DNA of 64,000 bases, from positions 13,997,361 through 14,061,360 of the forward strand of contig NC_067120.1 in the NCBI RefSeq assembly GCF_021347895.1, in the 5' to 3' direction. Origin of the DNA: Acanthochromis polyacanthus (taxonomy: Eukaryota > Chordata > Actinopteri > Pomacentridae). A model generated the notes under the pieces. That model made no database searches. It was not told the origin of the DNA and saw only the letters and a list, made by a program, of their open reading frames with translations. The position numbers were made by a program, and so were the translations under genes. Positions 24,059-42,087 of this stretch are shown in pieces; the stretch's first letter is position 1, and every line of letters begins with the position of its first letter.

Positions 24059-25183
24059 TATAATAGGATCGGTGATTTTTAGTCATATTCAGTTATGTTT
24101 TAATGGTGTCTCCCTCAGTTTATGACACGTAGTCCCTCTACTCATACAGTCTGTTGTGTCTCATTGTCCTCAAGCTCTGTGAAGTTTGTAATTAACAAGT
24201 GAAACACCAGTATGCATAGCAGTAAACACTGGCATTTTCAAACATTTAAATCAAAATCAAAGATTATAAACAGCATATGCTGCAAGTCAAATAAATAATG
24301 TTATAGGACAAATAGGAAGCAGATGAAGCAATTACAAGCTATAAATTATAAAAAAATCACATTGAATCTCACTCATTTAAATGGTTCCTCATTAATATTT
24401 TTATATTAGCCTCATGCTAAGAGGACGTGCATCTCTGTCTCCACCTCACTTGTCATGCAGAGACCACAGACTCTTTCCTCTGTTGGTTTTCATGACATCT
24501 TATTTCTGTGGCCACAGTGTGTTCAGGATCTGTATCTGCTTTGTAACTCTGACAACGGAGAGAAATTCTGTCAATCTATGTTCATTGTTCGGCCCCAGAT
24601 AGCAATGGAATTTGTTTTGAGTTTTGGTTTGATTCCTTCGGTGTTCCTCCAGCGCCTTTTGTTAATGTAATAATGTGGTTGACTGGGATCAGTGGTTGGA
24701 GAGCAGAGCTGGTCAGAGGTTGATCAGTATTAGATGTTATCTGATCAGTGAGTCCCAGCTGACAGAAGGGATGATTTTTGGTAGTTGAGCTTGCAGGTGG
24801 CCTAAAATCTATGTGGTCTTGAGGGATCAATTTCAGCATTTTAGATGTTTAATACTGGCCTGCAGAGTTCGATATAAGGATTCTCTTTCTCTCTCAATCT
24901 CATCAAACACACACAGACAGTTGATGTTGTTCTTCTCAGCATCAATGTGTTGATTAAATTTATGAGCTGTGGAAAATGTTGAGTAGGCTCTAATTATGCT
25001 TCTCTGAATTGCCCTTGAAACAAAAACTGACAAAGACAACTCTGAAAGAACAGTTTCCTGGTTTAAAAACTTGCTCTAAGTCCCTTACAAAGGCTTTCAG
25101 TATACACTATTCATAATCCTGAACACAATTCTAGCCCTTCTTTCTTCATAAGTGCTTTTTGATTGATTTACTATTTCACTGAT

Positions 25184-28100
25184 TCAATTCAATTCAATTC
25201 AATTTTATTTATATAGCGTCAATTACAGTCAACTCGTCTCAAGACGCTTTACAGAACCCAAATGCCTGACCCCCAGAGCAAGCCCAAAGGCGACAGTGGC
25301 AAGGAAAAACACCCTTTTAACAGGGAAGAAACCTCGAGCAGAACCCGGCTCTATATAGGGGGGACCCATCTGCCTGCTGGCCGGGCGGGTTGAGAAGGAC
25401 AGAAGAGGGCAAAGGGGAGGGATGGGAGAAGAGGGAGGGGTGGGAAAGCAAGGAAAACACAACACACATTTGGATACATGCATGACAGGATATGTGACAC
25501 AGACAAAGTATAAGCTAACATTGAAAACTGACTCATAATTTACTCTTATGATGTACGGCTCTGACATTAAACATACTCCATATATAGCTAGCAGTAAAAT
25601 TCAAACAGTATGTAAGTTAGCATAACAGTATAGTGAAGGCAATGCAGAGTTGACTGGTGGAAAAAGGGAGTTGGAAGCAGAGGGCTGGAGGAAGGTCAGC
25701 AACAGCATCCCACAGTGGACATGGTGGAGACTGGACCAGCTGGTGGAACATCAACCGCAGATCTGAAGCATCCAGCTCTGGGACCAGGGACACTCGGAGA
25801 AATAGCACAGGGGGAAACAGAGTGAATGTACTGCAATAACGGTATACATATTAAATGTAAAGGTAGATAGAGAAGGGCTCAGTGCGTCAAGAAAAGTCCC
25901 CCAGCAGCCTATAGGCCTATAGCAGCATGACTAGAGGCAGAACGAAGGGACGTCCAAGAAGGAGTCAGCTGTGCAAATGAAGACACAAGCCGAACCCCTG
26001 TGGGTCACCCAGTCAGCCCCAACTATAAGATTTGTCAAAAAGGAACGTTTTAAGCCTGGTCTTAAAAATAGAGAGGGTGTCTGCCTCCCGAACCCAAACT
26101 GGGAGCAGGTTCCACAGGAGAGGCGCCTGATAACTGAAGGCTCTGCCTCCCATTCTACTTTTAGAAATTCTAGGAACAACAAGTAAGCCTGCAGCTTGAG
26201 AGCGAAGAGTTCTACTAGGATAATAAGGTACTATCAGATCTTTAAGATATGATGGAGATTGGTTATTAAGAGCTTTATATGTCAGAAGAAGGATTTTAAA
26301 TTCTATTCTGGATTTAACAGGAAGCCAGTGAAGAGAGGCAAGTATAGGGGAAATATGATCTCTTTTGCTAACTCCTGTCAGTACTCTCGCAGCAGCGTTT
26401 TGGATCAACTGTAGATGTTTGAGAGAGCTATTTGGACAACCCAATAATAAGGAATTGCAATAGTCAAGCCTGGAAGTAACAAAAGCATGAACTAATTTTT
26501 CTGCATCACTCTGAGACAGAATGTTCCTGATTTTTACAATATTACGCAGGTGAAAAAAGGAAGTCCTACAGACTTGCTTTATGTGTGAGTTAAAGGACAT
26601 GTCCTGGTCAAAAATAACTCCAAGATTCCTCACAGTAGTACTGGAGGCCAATGTGATGCCATCCAGAGTAACTATTTGCTTTGAAAGCGAGTTTCTAAGA
26701 TGTTTGGGGCCAAATACAATGACTTCAGTTTTGTCTGAATTTAGCAGTAGGAAGTTAAAAGTCATCCAGGTTTTAATGTCCTTAAGACAATCTTGCAGTC
26801 TAGCTAACTGATCAGTTTCATCTGGCTTCATAGATAAATACAATTGTGTGTCATCTGCATAACAATGGAAGTTAATACAATGCTTCCTAATAATATTGCC
26901 TAAAGGAAGCATGTATAATGTGAAAAGTATCGGTCCTAAGACAGAACCCTGAGGAACTCCATGATTAACTTTAGTATGCTCAGAAGAGTTATTGTTGACA
27001 TGCACAAACTGGAACCTATCTGATAAGTAGGATTTAAACCAGTCCAGTGCTGTCCCTTTAATGCCAATTGAATGTTCTAGACGCTGTAATAAAATGTTGT
27101 GGTCGATTGTGTCAAACGCTGCACTAAGATCTAACAAAACAAGTATAGAGACTAGTCCATTATCTGATGCTATGAGAAGGTCATTAGTAACTTTCACTAG
27201 AGCTGTTTCTGTGCTATGATGCACTCTGAAGCCTGACTGAAACATTTCAAACAAATTATTCCTTTGTAAGTGTTCACATAATTGATTTGCAACTGTTCTT
27301 TCCAGAATTTTAGAGAGAAATGGTAGGTTGGATATCGGTCTATAGTTAGCTAACACATCTGGATCTAAAGTGGGCTTTTTAAGCAAAGGTTTGATGACAG
27401 CAACCTTAAAAGCCTGTGGTACATAGCCTGTTACTAGAGAGAGATTAATCAGATCTAACATTGAAGAATTAATTAAAGGTAAAATCTCCTTGAAGAGTCT
27501 AGTTGGGATAGGATCTAAAAGACATGTTGATGGTTTGGATGTAGAAACTGTTGAAATTAGTTCAGAGAGACATATAGGAGTGAAGAATTCTAAAGATTCA
27601 TCAGGTCTAACAGCCAATTCAAAAGCATCTGTGACATTTGTAGGAAGGGCCAGATTAATTTTATCTCTAATCATAACTAATTTATGTGTAAAGAAGCTCA
27701 TGAAGTCGTTACTGGTTAAAGCTAAAGGAATACAAGGTTCAACAGAGCTCTGACTCTTTGTCAGCCTGGCTACAGTGCTAAAGAGAAACCTAGGGTTGTT
27801 CTTGTTCTCATCTATTAAAGATGAATAATAAGTTGTCCTGGCATTACGAAGAGCTTTTTTATAGATTACTAGACTATTTTTCCAAGCCACATACACTTCC
27901 TCTGAATTAGTGGAATACCACTTTCTTTCCAGCTTTCGGGATGCCTGCTTTAAAGTCCGCAGCTGGGAATTATACCAAGGAGCAAGTCTTCTCTGAGATA
28001 TAACTTTCTTTTTTACAGGTGCAACACTATCAAGAGTTGTACGCAGTGAGGCTGAAGCATTATTAACAAAATAATCCACTTCTGTGGGGGTAAAATAATA

Positions 28101-28580
28101 ATAATTGCCTTCTGATTTATCAGTAAATGTTGCTGAAGTAAACAGTGAGGGTATTATTTCCTTAAATTTAGATACTGAATTGTCAGACAAACACCTACTG
28201 TAATGATATTTGTTCTCAGCTGCTATACAATCCTTTACTTTAAATTGAAATGTTATCATAAAATGGTCAGAAAGAAGAGGGTTCTGGGGAAATACTGTTA
28301 ACTCTTCAATTTCTATGCCATAAGTCAGGACAAGGTCAAGAGTGTGATTAAAACTATGAGTTGGTTTATTTACATGTTGAGAAAACCCAATTGAGTCTAA
28401 TAATGAATTAAAAGCTGTTGTAAGGCTGTCGCTGTCTATGTCAACATGAATGTTAAAGTCACCCACAATAATAACTTTGTCTGAACTGAGCACTAATTCA
28501 GATAAAAAGTCTGAGAATTGAGATAAAAACTCAGAATAAGGAGCAGGAGGACGATATATAACAACAAATAAAACTGATGT
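25184..28580 (-). mobile_element. L2-type LINE, 5'-truncated, otherwise intact
   Basis: About 3.4 kb inserted in unit 1. The open frame runs from the 5' truncation to a stop at 26013-26015; the part from 28493 is 826 codons without a break. Domains in order are the end of the endonuclease ([12 protein letters not shown], then LLSDHF), reverse transcriptase ([21 protein letters not shown] at the catalytic site, [10 protein letters not shown]) and a C-terminal region. The 3' end at 25184 is a tandem ATTCA array. Unit 2 has the uninterrupted site ACTGATGTCATCAC at 38000-38013. The intact frame implies a young insertion; the missing endonuclease start makes it immobile. Confidence 0.9.
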
Positions 28581-29515
28581 GATGTCATCACTTTTGAAAA
28601 TATGCTAAAATTGATTTAGGATGCAGAATGTATCCATGTTATTATAAGGCTTAATAATAAGGAGAAGGAAGTCGTAATTTTATCATCTTCTATATTTTAA
28701 TGTTTTCATTTGCAGTTTTCTTGTTTCACACCAAGTATCATCTTTATCATTATAGCTCCCCCACCTGGTGTATTTGTAAAAACCCAAATACACTGCCTAG
28801 ATTGAAACTCCTGCATTTCAGCTGATCTTATTCTTTGTTGCAGTATTTCTGTCAGCACTGACACTAGTTGGTGCTGTTCTATTTGTGTTGCAGCTGCCAT
28901 CTGGAGCAAACCCAAGTTAATAAACAGACAAGAGATGAGTATTTAGACCATGTTGCACTATTTAAATGACACATCTAAGTTAGTAGTGCTTGTTTTTTTG
29001 TTTTTTTTGGTTGATCAATACCACAAACTGGAATACTAATGATCATCTGTTATGCATCTGACGAAGCAACATACATGTTTGCATTTGCATTGTATAATAT
29101 AAAGAAAAACACAAGCACAATCTCAAAGTAATAAATACTAATTTCACACAAAGAAATCTTTACATATAAATTAAAATAGAGTTGTGCAGCCACATCATTA
29201 GCGGTGACAGATTTCTCGGTACAAGGAAACATGTTCAGACCTGGTAGTCATCCAAAAGCTGTAAACTAGACTGACACTGGACTCCTTGCTCAGCTGTTTT
29301 ACAGCTACCTGTCATCTCTGTTAACTTACACCTTACGGATAGACTGAATAACAATGTCGGCGATATGGAGTTGCATCTTGATTTGGGTTTTGATTGGCTA
29401 TAATAGACACAGATCTGGTTCTCTTTCAATGCTTCACTCAACTCTCTTTGACTACAGTATTGACCTTTCAAAAGAACAAGATGAACAAGAGCTGTTGGGA
29501 ATAATGGGTGCATAG

Positions 29516-29770
29516 AGAGTGAGGTCAAAGACTAGAAATGACAAGTCATTGTGTCGACCTTTTATAGTAACACACAGCTGCAATGTAAAGAGTTAATGAA
29601 GATGCTTGTGGAGTGTTGTCCCACTCTTCCTGAAGGGCTGGCGGACATTTTGGCGGATAGGAACACATTATCAGACAAATCCATTCAGGGCATCATGTAG
29701 CAGATCATCTGTTTATTTATCTTTCTGTAAGAACAGATTTCTTTAAAGACAAACTGGGAAGGTGTGGACC
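29516..29770. repeat. Tc1/mariner remnant shared with unit 2
   Basis: Matches the interior of the decayed Tc1-like element at about 50020-50841 in unit 2, for example TGACAAGTCATTGTGTCG. The remnant is present in both units at the same relative position, so it predates the duplication. Confidence 0.55.
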
Positions 29771-29817
29771 TTCAAGTACCTGGTTACAGCCCTAGCTGTC
29801 CTGCCAGCATCCAGCAG

Positions 29818-29897
29818 CATCCATCCGTCCGTCCGTCCGTCCGTCCGTCCATCCATCCATCCATCCATCCATCCATCCATCCATCCATCCATCCATC
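29818..29897. repeat. Tetranucleotide microsatellite (CCGT)n(CCAT)n
   Basis: A compound array of CCGT units followed by CCAT units, about 80 bp in total. It is absent from the paralogous position in unit 2 near 50510, and marks the junction to the retroelement fragment that follows. Confidence 0.95.
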
Positions 29898-30190
29898 ATG
29901 GAGGCAATGCTTTCCAGCTCTTTCTGGGTAATCTCAAGGCGTTCCCAGGCTAGACAAGATACTTAATCCCTCCAGTGGGTACTGGGTCTACACCAGGGTC
30001 TCCTCCCATGCAGACATGCTTGGAATACTTCCATAGGAAGTCCCCCTAGAGACATTCATATCAGATGTCCAAATCACCTCAACTGTCTCCTTTTGATGTG
30101 AAGAAGCAGCAACTCTACTCTGAGCTCCATCTGGATGTCCAAGCTTCTCATCCTATCTCTAAGGTTGGACAGCTCTATAGGCAGTGGATT
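29898..30190 (-). pseudogene. RTE/Rex3-like LINE 3' fragment
   Basis: The block reads GGAGGCAATGCTTTCCAGCT, later GTACTGGGTCTACACC, then GAAGAAGCAGCAACTCTACT. Reversed, it corresponds to the C-terminal end of a fish RTE-type reverse-transcriptase protein, much degraded. The adjacent microsatellite is likely its 3' tail. Confidence 0.5.
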
Positions 30191-30559
30191 AACCAGGCCA
30201 GCTTTTTTAGCGCTGTCCAAATCCAAAGGCTGTGTATAACGGTGATGCAAGGGGACAGTGGTTCGCTCTACATCAAGGTTAAGATGAAACTAATTTCAGG
30301 CCAGCAGTAGCCAAGAGAAAACAGCACTAACTAGCAGTAGCTAGCTAGTCCATCTCTAAAAGGTGTTTTTAGGGTGACAAGCATAAGAACTGAGGGATCA
30401 CTGTGATGACAGGCATTTATGTGTGCAGGCGAGCCTCGTATATGTCATCACAGCTAATCTGACTTGATAGCGTGAATAGAGGTGTTTCCAGACAGAGACA
30501 GCTGATGTTAGCTCTGTAGTTTCACAGAGGCCAGTTGTGCTATCTGAAGTTATGCTAAA

Positions 30560-30779
30560 GCTAAAATATTAAACTGGCAGTTAAACAAGGTCATTCCTGA
30601 TTGGTCTAATGGCAGAGGGGCGAGCAACTGCAAGTTCAAGTTGAGAAAAAGGCTTGATAAGTGAGGTCAAAGTACTAGTCCAGCGTCAGTACAGAAGAAA
30701 AAACAGGTGGGACTGAATTCCTCTCAGCCCTCTCAAGCATTTTGGATTAATTAACAGCAAAACAGTGCAGGTGGTCGAG
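30560..30779 (+). promoter_or_regulatory. sqor (unit 1) promoter and non-coding exon 1
   Basis: The exon ends GGTGGTCGAG|GTAAGTG with the donor at 30780, aligned with the same donor at 51521 in unit 2. A CCAAT-type GATTGG lies at about 30599-30604. Compared with unit 2, roughly 60 bp are missing between GAGGGGCG and CAAGCAACTGC. The exact transcription start is unknown. Confidence 0.6.
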
Positions 30780-31428
30780 GTAAGTGTCTTTTTTTTAGAC
30801 GCAACTGTACCCTGATGTAATGTTATCAGGTGTATATGTCTGGACAGACATGGTTGTAATGGAAATTACGCAGCATGCAGCAGCAGTGGTTTAGCTCAGA
30901 TCAGGCGTCACAGATTTTATCTTAAAAAAAACCACCTTTGTCATTACACGTTAGTTGTTTGTGCTCAGCTGTAAATTTCCTGTTAAACTAAGTCATACAT
31001 GGTACAGTATATACATAACACTGCCTTAACTTGGTCCCCTTTCTATTCTAACTTTTAAAAACAACATGTTAAGAAATACAAGCTTAAATAACTGTTGAAA
31101 GGGGAAAATTTGTGTGTGCTTTGCTGTGTTTTTATCAGGTCAGGTATGGTTCCTTGACACAATAGCTGTTGTTGCTAAAACCACAATCAAATTCAAGACT
31201 TCATTGTTTTGAATGTTAACAGAATAAATATCTGAGTTGGTGAGAAAGAAGTCAAAGAGGTGATCTGAATCTGAAGCCTCACTTGGGTATTTTATAATGC
31301 CCTTTATGGTCATCAGCTAAATTAATTATTTTCTAACTCTGATGAACAAAGTGTAAATGTGGAGAAACAAATTTGAAAGTGCATCGTGTTGACAGATGTT
31401 GATTGTGTCTGAGCCCTACACAATATAA

Positions 31429-36335
<4,907 letters not shown>

Positions 36336-38450
36336 AACATCACTATCAGTTTGCATATTTAAACTTATGCAACAAAAATGAAGTGAGAAAAAAAATGCAG
36401 TGATAATACAATAGCCCTATTTATTGTATACAATTAAACAATAAAAATACTATTTATTAGATGATATAAAGAATAAGAAAACGATTTTACTAATCAGACT
36501 AAAATGAATAGGTCGATAACAATAAGAAAACATCAACTGGGTTTCGTTTGTGCCATTTGTATAATGGGATGGGTAATTTTTAGTCATATTCAGTGATGTT
36601 CTAATGGTGTCTCCCTTAGTTTGTGACAAACAGTCCCTCTACTAATATAGTCTGTTGTGTTTCACCGTCATTTAGTTCTGTGCAGTTTGTAATTAACTGT
36701 TAATTGTAAGTCAGATTTCAAAATCAAAGTCATAATCAGAAAATCCATTTTATTGCAAGGGAGGTTTTCCCATATGAGAAACGTGACTTGATGTTATGGT
36801 GCTTCACAGTAAACAGTGACAAGAAGAAACATGTAAATAACAACGAAAGATTATAAAAAGCAAGGGCTGCAAGCCAAATAAATAATGTTTTAGGACAAGC
36901 AGGAAGCAGATGAAGCAAATCAAAACTGTAAGTTATAAGATTGTTTACAATGTTATTTAAGTGAGCCAGTTGTGCAGGAATCTGCCTAATCTCATTGAAT
37001 CTCACTCATTTAAAGGGTTCCTCATCAAGTCAAATAAATAATGTTATAGGACAAATAGGAAGCAGATGAAGCAATTAAAAGCTATAAAATATAAAAACAA
37101 TCACATTGAATCGCACTCATTTAAATGGTTCCTCCTTAATATTTTTATATTAGCCTCATGTTAAGAAGTGCGTCTCTGTCTCCACCTCACTTGTCATGCA
37201 GAGACCACAGACTCTTTCCTCTGTTGGTTTTCATGACGTCTTATTTCTGTGGCCACAGTGTGTTCAGGATCTGTATCTGCTTTGCAACTCTGACAATAGA
37301 GAGAAATTATTCCAATTTATTTTCATTGGTAAACCCCAGATAGCAATGGAATTTGTTTTGAGTTTTGGTTTGATTCCTTCGCTGTTCCTTCAGCATCTTT
37401 TGTTCGTGTATCAATGTGGTTGACTCAGATCAGTGGTTGGAGAACAGAGCTGGTCAGCGGTTGATCAATAGATGTTATCTGATCAGTGAGTCTCAGAACC
37501 AGCTGACAGAAGGGATGTTTTGCTAGCCTGAAATCTCAGTGTGGTCTTAGGGGCTCAATTTGAGAGTTTTAGATGTTTAATATTGATCTGCAGAGTTCTG
37601 CATGAGGGATTCTCTCTCTCTCTCTCTCAATCTCATCAAACACAATGAGACAGTTGATGTTGTTCTTCTCAGGATCAATGTATTGATTAAATTTAGGAGC
37701 TATGGAAAATGTTGAGGGATGCACAGTGGCTCGGTGGTGAGCACCATCGACTCATAAATGTTTGAAGAGTTAAAGATGAGCTACAAGATTCCTGGTTCAC
37801 ATGTGTAGGCTCTAATTATGCTTCTTTGAATTGTACTTGAAACAAAAACTGACAAAAATTACTCTGAAAGAACAGTTTCTTGGATTAAAATCTTGCTCTA
37901 AATCCCTTATAAAAAGGTCCAGTATACACTATTCATAATCCTGAACACAATTCCAGCCCTTGTTTCTTCATAAGTGCTTTTTGATTGATTTACTATTTCA
38001 CTGATGTCATCACTTTTGAAAATATGCTAAAATTGATTTAGGATGCAGAATGTATCCATGTTATTATAAGGCTTAATAATAAGGAGAAGGAAGTCGTAAT
38101 TTTATCATCTTCTATATTTTAATGTTTTCATTTGCAGTTTTCCTATTTCACACCGAGTATCATCTTTATCATTTTAGCTCCCCCATGTGGCGTATTTGTA
38201 AAAAGACAAATATGCCAGGTGGACGTTTTGCTTGATTTGGTAGTCAGTGACATAAATGATAATTTGATCTGATAACGTAAATGTACGGTTCCATCTCTAT
38301 TATGGAAAATTAAGATAAACATAAGTGCAGTTTCAGATGCACAAACACTAATTTCAAAGGAAAGGTTTACATCTAAAATTAAATAAGTCCTGTATTGGAC
38401 TCATCAAGCACTAAGAAAATTAGTTATCATTATTAGTGTCAAGTTAATTA
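36336..38450. other. sqor copy 1 3' flank and left arm of unit 2
   Basis: After the stop codon the sequence has possible AATAAA signals near 36434. From about 36404 it matches 21995-22150, 24060-25183 and 28581-29170 of unit 1, without the MITE, Tc1 and LINE inserted there. It therefore preserves their empty sites. There is no coding signal; the open frames in the matched parts are not conserved in frame. Confidence 0.65.
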
Positions 38451-39620
38451 AAATTTAACTGCTTTTTTTTTTAAAGAATCTATTTACAATTAGGTCTTTG
38501 AATATTAACTGAGTACTGAAAATCATATAGGCACTTGGTTTATTGTATATCCAGCTAAAACTATTATTTATACCCTCATGGATATAAATGGAGCATAAAC
38601 ATTTTGTAATAATTTAATATAATGTAGCACAACAGGCAACAGCCTCCAAAAAGACAAAAAATAAACAACTGTTTCATCAAAAGTGATTCATGTCAAATGC
38701 ATTTACTGCATTACTTTTCTTAATACTTCAAAGTTTAGGTGTAATAAGTGGAGGTTAATAAACTAGCTCTGAGTGCCAGTTATCTTTAACAGTATTATGA
38801 TGTTAGCTTAAGATCAATAGTGTGACAAAATTATGTGCTCATACATTTTGATAAGCCATTCAGATGTGTTTCATGGAGATAAATCCTCTTCAGTGCAAAC
38901 AGAGGTTTTTAAACATACAAATAGGTGACTGAATATAAAATGGTCAACTCCTGTTTTAAAGCTCCTATGGCACCACAGAAGAAGACATGTAGCGTCTATG
39001 ATGCACTCAGACGAACACACTCCTACAGTTCAATATATTAGAAAAACCTTTTCACAGCACAATACTGTGATTTGTCCTTGTTTGTACTGGAAAATATGCA
39101 TGCGGGTTGTTGTGGGAATAAAGTTTGTAAGTTGATCCCGAGCAACAGCTATTTATAGACGTTTTTCTAAGCAGACAGTTTGACCTACGACCGTAGAAAA
39201 AGCACAGGTGTATCACTGGTGGCTGCATTCCACTTAGAGGAAGTGGTGACTGACACACTTCATGGAACTGAGCCATTGTAAATTCCCCTGTGTGTGTTAA
39301 CAGAGACAAAATGTCAATACAGTTCACAGATCCAGAAAATAAAAAAATAGACATTCTTTACAATCACAAGCTTCAGGCACAGTCTCAGTATATTTATGTG
39401 TGCGTGTAACAGGAAGGCCATGTTTGTCAATCGTGTCACTCCACATGATTTTTCTTTTATCAGTGGTTGCAAACTTTTCTTCTTATTGCATTTTCTTGTC
39501 CATTGACAGATTTTGCTTGATTTGCTTGGCTGGTTGGATGGTACTAAAGAGGTTGTTTGATCTAAAGAATGTTCAGCTGCACTGATTTTACAGCAGCACA
39601 AACAAGTGTAACAAATGAGA
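38450..39620. other. Non-coding stretch at the start of the unit-2-specific block
   Basis: AT-rich sequence with no recognised gene, repeat ends or RNA. It has no counterpart in unit 1, where the matching left and right flanks lie next to each other near 29170-29220. Confidence 0.5.
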
Positions 39621-39627
39621 TGTTCAG

Positions 39628-40640
39628 GCCCGGTCACACCACCCGAACTTTGCTGGAGCGTTCCTTGAACAGGAGGGAGGGGGGCCGAATTTCGACAACG
39701 CTCGTCACCGCGCACAAAATGGGAAAAAAATCGAAAGCAGGGACGTTGGATTAGCGGTGCACCGCTGAAGCCGGCGTTGCTTTAGCGTTGGTTTAGCGGT
39801 AGTGAGCGTTGGTTGAGCGGTAGCGAGCGGTAGCAAGCGTTGGTTTAGCGGTGACGCGAGCGTTGGTATAGCGGCGTTCTGCGCATGCGGGCGTTGGCTC
39901 GGCGGAGGCGGAGGTATAAAGTTGGTTTAGCGGCATACCGCTTGTGACTACGGAGCTGAACGGATCATTTTGATACAAGTTCTGATAGATTTTTGATAGA
40001 AGTGCTGGGAGGCTCGTGGATCCTCATTCCTCAGCTCCACCATCAGCTTGTCAAACAGTCCATGTTCAGGCCTTCTCAGTATCCACTGTCTGACCCACAC
40101 AACTCTGTCTCTCCTTCTTCTCTCTCTTCTCCTTCTGTCAACAGCTTGTTGCAATCTGAGGAGGTTCTGATTCTGCTGCTGGACTAGTGCACCAATCATA
40201 GCAAGTCTCTCAGCATCCATGGTGATACAGTTTTACTGTAACTTTGAGCAAATTCGATATAGATGAGGTCTGAACTCAACGGCAGCTCGATTCCAAATGT
40301 GCTCCTGGTCCATTTCTCCCCGTATTTATAGCCAAATTCTGGTCCCGCTCCGACACCTCTATACCAACGCCAAACCAAAGTTCATCGCCGCCATGGATCG
40401 CTGCTTCAACGCCCGACACCGTTCCAGCAACCCCGTGTCCGCTCGTAAAACGCTTACAACCGCTCCGCCGAAGTTTGTGCAACGTTTAATCGCCACCTGG
40501 GCAACGCTGGCGAAGCAGCGGTGGTCCAGTATTCAAGATTTCTGCGTTGGCCTAGCGGACCCAAGCGTCCACGAACTTGCGTCTAGCGGTGCCAAACTTT
40601 GACTGGGCGTTGGTGGAGCGGGGGTGAACTTTGCCGGGCC
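39628..40640 (-). mobile_element. PIF/Harbinger-like remnant with internal GCGTTGG repeats
   Basis: On the minus strand 40220-39948 encodes 90 residues starting MDAERLAMIGALVQQQNQNL, then a run of arginines, VWVRQWILRRPEHGLFDKLM and ELRNEDP, a layout like the N terminus of Harbinger nucleases. The catalytic part is missing. The block is bounded by GGCCCGG and CCGGGCC. Between 39755 and 39900 the unit AGCGTTGGTTTAGCGGT recurs about six times with changes. No clear 3-bp target duplication was found, so the limits are tentative. Confidence 0.5.
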
Positions 40641-40952
40641 GGAAAATTGCCCCCTCCTCACCGCTCGCAATATTTTATGCAGCTCAAAATTTGAGAGACA
40701 GCAGGTCCAATTTGTGGCACTGGCAGCGAGCAGTGACACTTTTTGTGGCACCACCGCAGTGCCACGGTTAATGCCACTGTTTGGGCGAGATGCCACTGCT
40801 GCAGCGGCATTTCCAGTGGCCTCTGGAGATGCCAGCAGAGATTCCACGGTTAATGCCACTGTTTAGGGAACATGCCATGGTTAATGCCAGTACTTTTACC
40901 GCTGTTTGGGCGAGATGCCATGGTTTATTCCGCTGTCTGAGGGAGTTGCCAC

Positions 40953-41395
40953 CAGGGGTGAAAGTAAGCCGGAACGGTCCGGAACTGCGTACCGGCAAAA
41001 GATCTGGTGGCGGAAAGCAATTCCGGGAAAAGATCTGCTGGCGGTACGCCGCTCTTCCACCGGTATCTATGGGTACGCCGCCCGGCCTGCCTGCTATCCA
41101 TCGATATCGACTGGAGTTCACTCAGCAGTACGTGAGTGCGCATGCGTGTCTACTTCCGTAACACAGCGATTGTTATGGCCAGTAGCAGCCAATAGCAAAT
41201 AGGTGTGCTTGATTTATTGCACTGGGACGAGCAATAAATTACACGTGAAATTCCACACGTTCTTGTGATTGGCTGAAAAACTTTCAACAGGATTTACAAT
41301 GGTTAGCATCGACGGAATGGGATGAAAGTAAGCTGGAACGGTCCGGAACTATTACTAATAGTTCCGGCAAGAATTTAAAACTACTTTCACCCCTG
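40953..41395. mobile_element. hAT MITE, 443 bp
   Basis: Starts CAGGGGTGAAAGTAAGCCGG and ends CTACTTTCACCCCTG. The flanks GTTGCCAC (40945-40952) and GATGCCAC (41396-41403) match at 7 of 8 bases, consistent with a hAT target duplication inside the motif cluster. Subterminal GGAACGGTCCGGAACT recurs at both ends in direct orientation. Confidence 0.78.
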
Positions 41396-41549
41396 GATGC
41401 CACGGTTCATGCCACGGTGCATTGGGATCTTAAAGGTTTTTTTTTGTTTTTTTACCAGCACTCCAGCAACTCTGTTATGAATGGCAATCAGCGTTTAGCC
41501 CCCTCCCTCGTCTCCATGCTGTTTTGAAGAATTCTCATCAGAGCCTCGC

Positions 41550-42087
41550 TGTCAGGATTCTGCCTTTTGTTCCTGTTTCTGTTTTCCTCTTGTATTGTCT
41601 GGTCTCTCTGTCTCCCTCTGTCTGCTGCTCCCTACCCATTCTACACCTGGCCTCTGATTGTTTTCAGCTGATGCAATCAAGCCAATTCATTCCACCTGGT
41701 TCCCCTTGCTAATATTTAAGCCCTGTCTTTTCCTTCAGTCATTGCTGGCTCATCATCTTGGACTCATCCTGTTTCTGTCTCCGTCCCCTCCTTTCCTCTG
41801 GACTGCGCCCGCTCACTGGATTATACTGCTTCCCTGTTTATGGATTATTCCTTTTGGACTCAGTTGTTTTGGACCTGGATTTCAGTTTGTTTTCACCTTC
41901 CATTTAGTTTCCTCATGTGTGAGTATTTTTTCCTCAGCCCTGTTGTTTGTCACTGATCAGTTAGTTTTGCCACCTCAGTCTTGTTTTCAGTTTGGTGTAG
42001 TTTGGGTTAATAAACCTTTTACCATTATGCCTGGCGTTTTGTCAACTATGTCTGCACTTGGGTTCACTACATCCTACACTCCTGACA
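41550..42087 (+). mobile_element. Solo LTR (Gypsy-type)
   Basis: A 538-bp LTR with perfect 8-bp inverted ends TGTCAGGA / TCCTGACA and a perfect 5-bp target duplication CTCGC (41545-41549 and 42088-42092). An AATAAA lies near 42009. No internal region or second LTR is present, so this is the product of LTR-LTR recombination. Confidence 0.9.

Noticed and set aside
25971..27753. Plus-strand open frames across the LINE
   Set aside because: They lie antisense to the long reverse-transcriptase frame and have no known domain.
29818..29897. CRISPR-like or tandem protein repeat
   Set aside because: It is a simple tetranucleotide microsatellite with no spacers.
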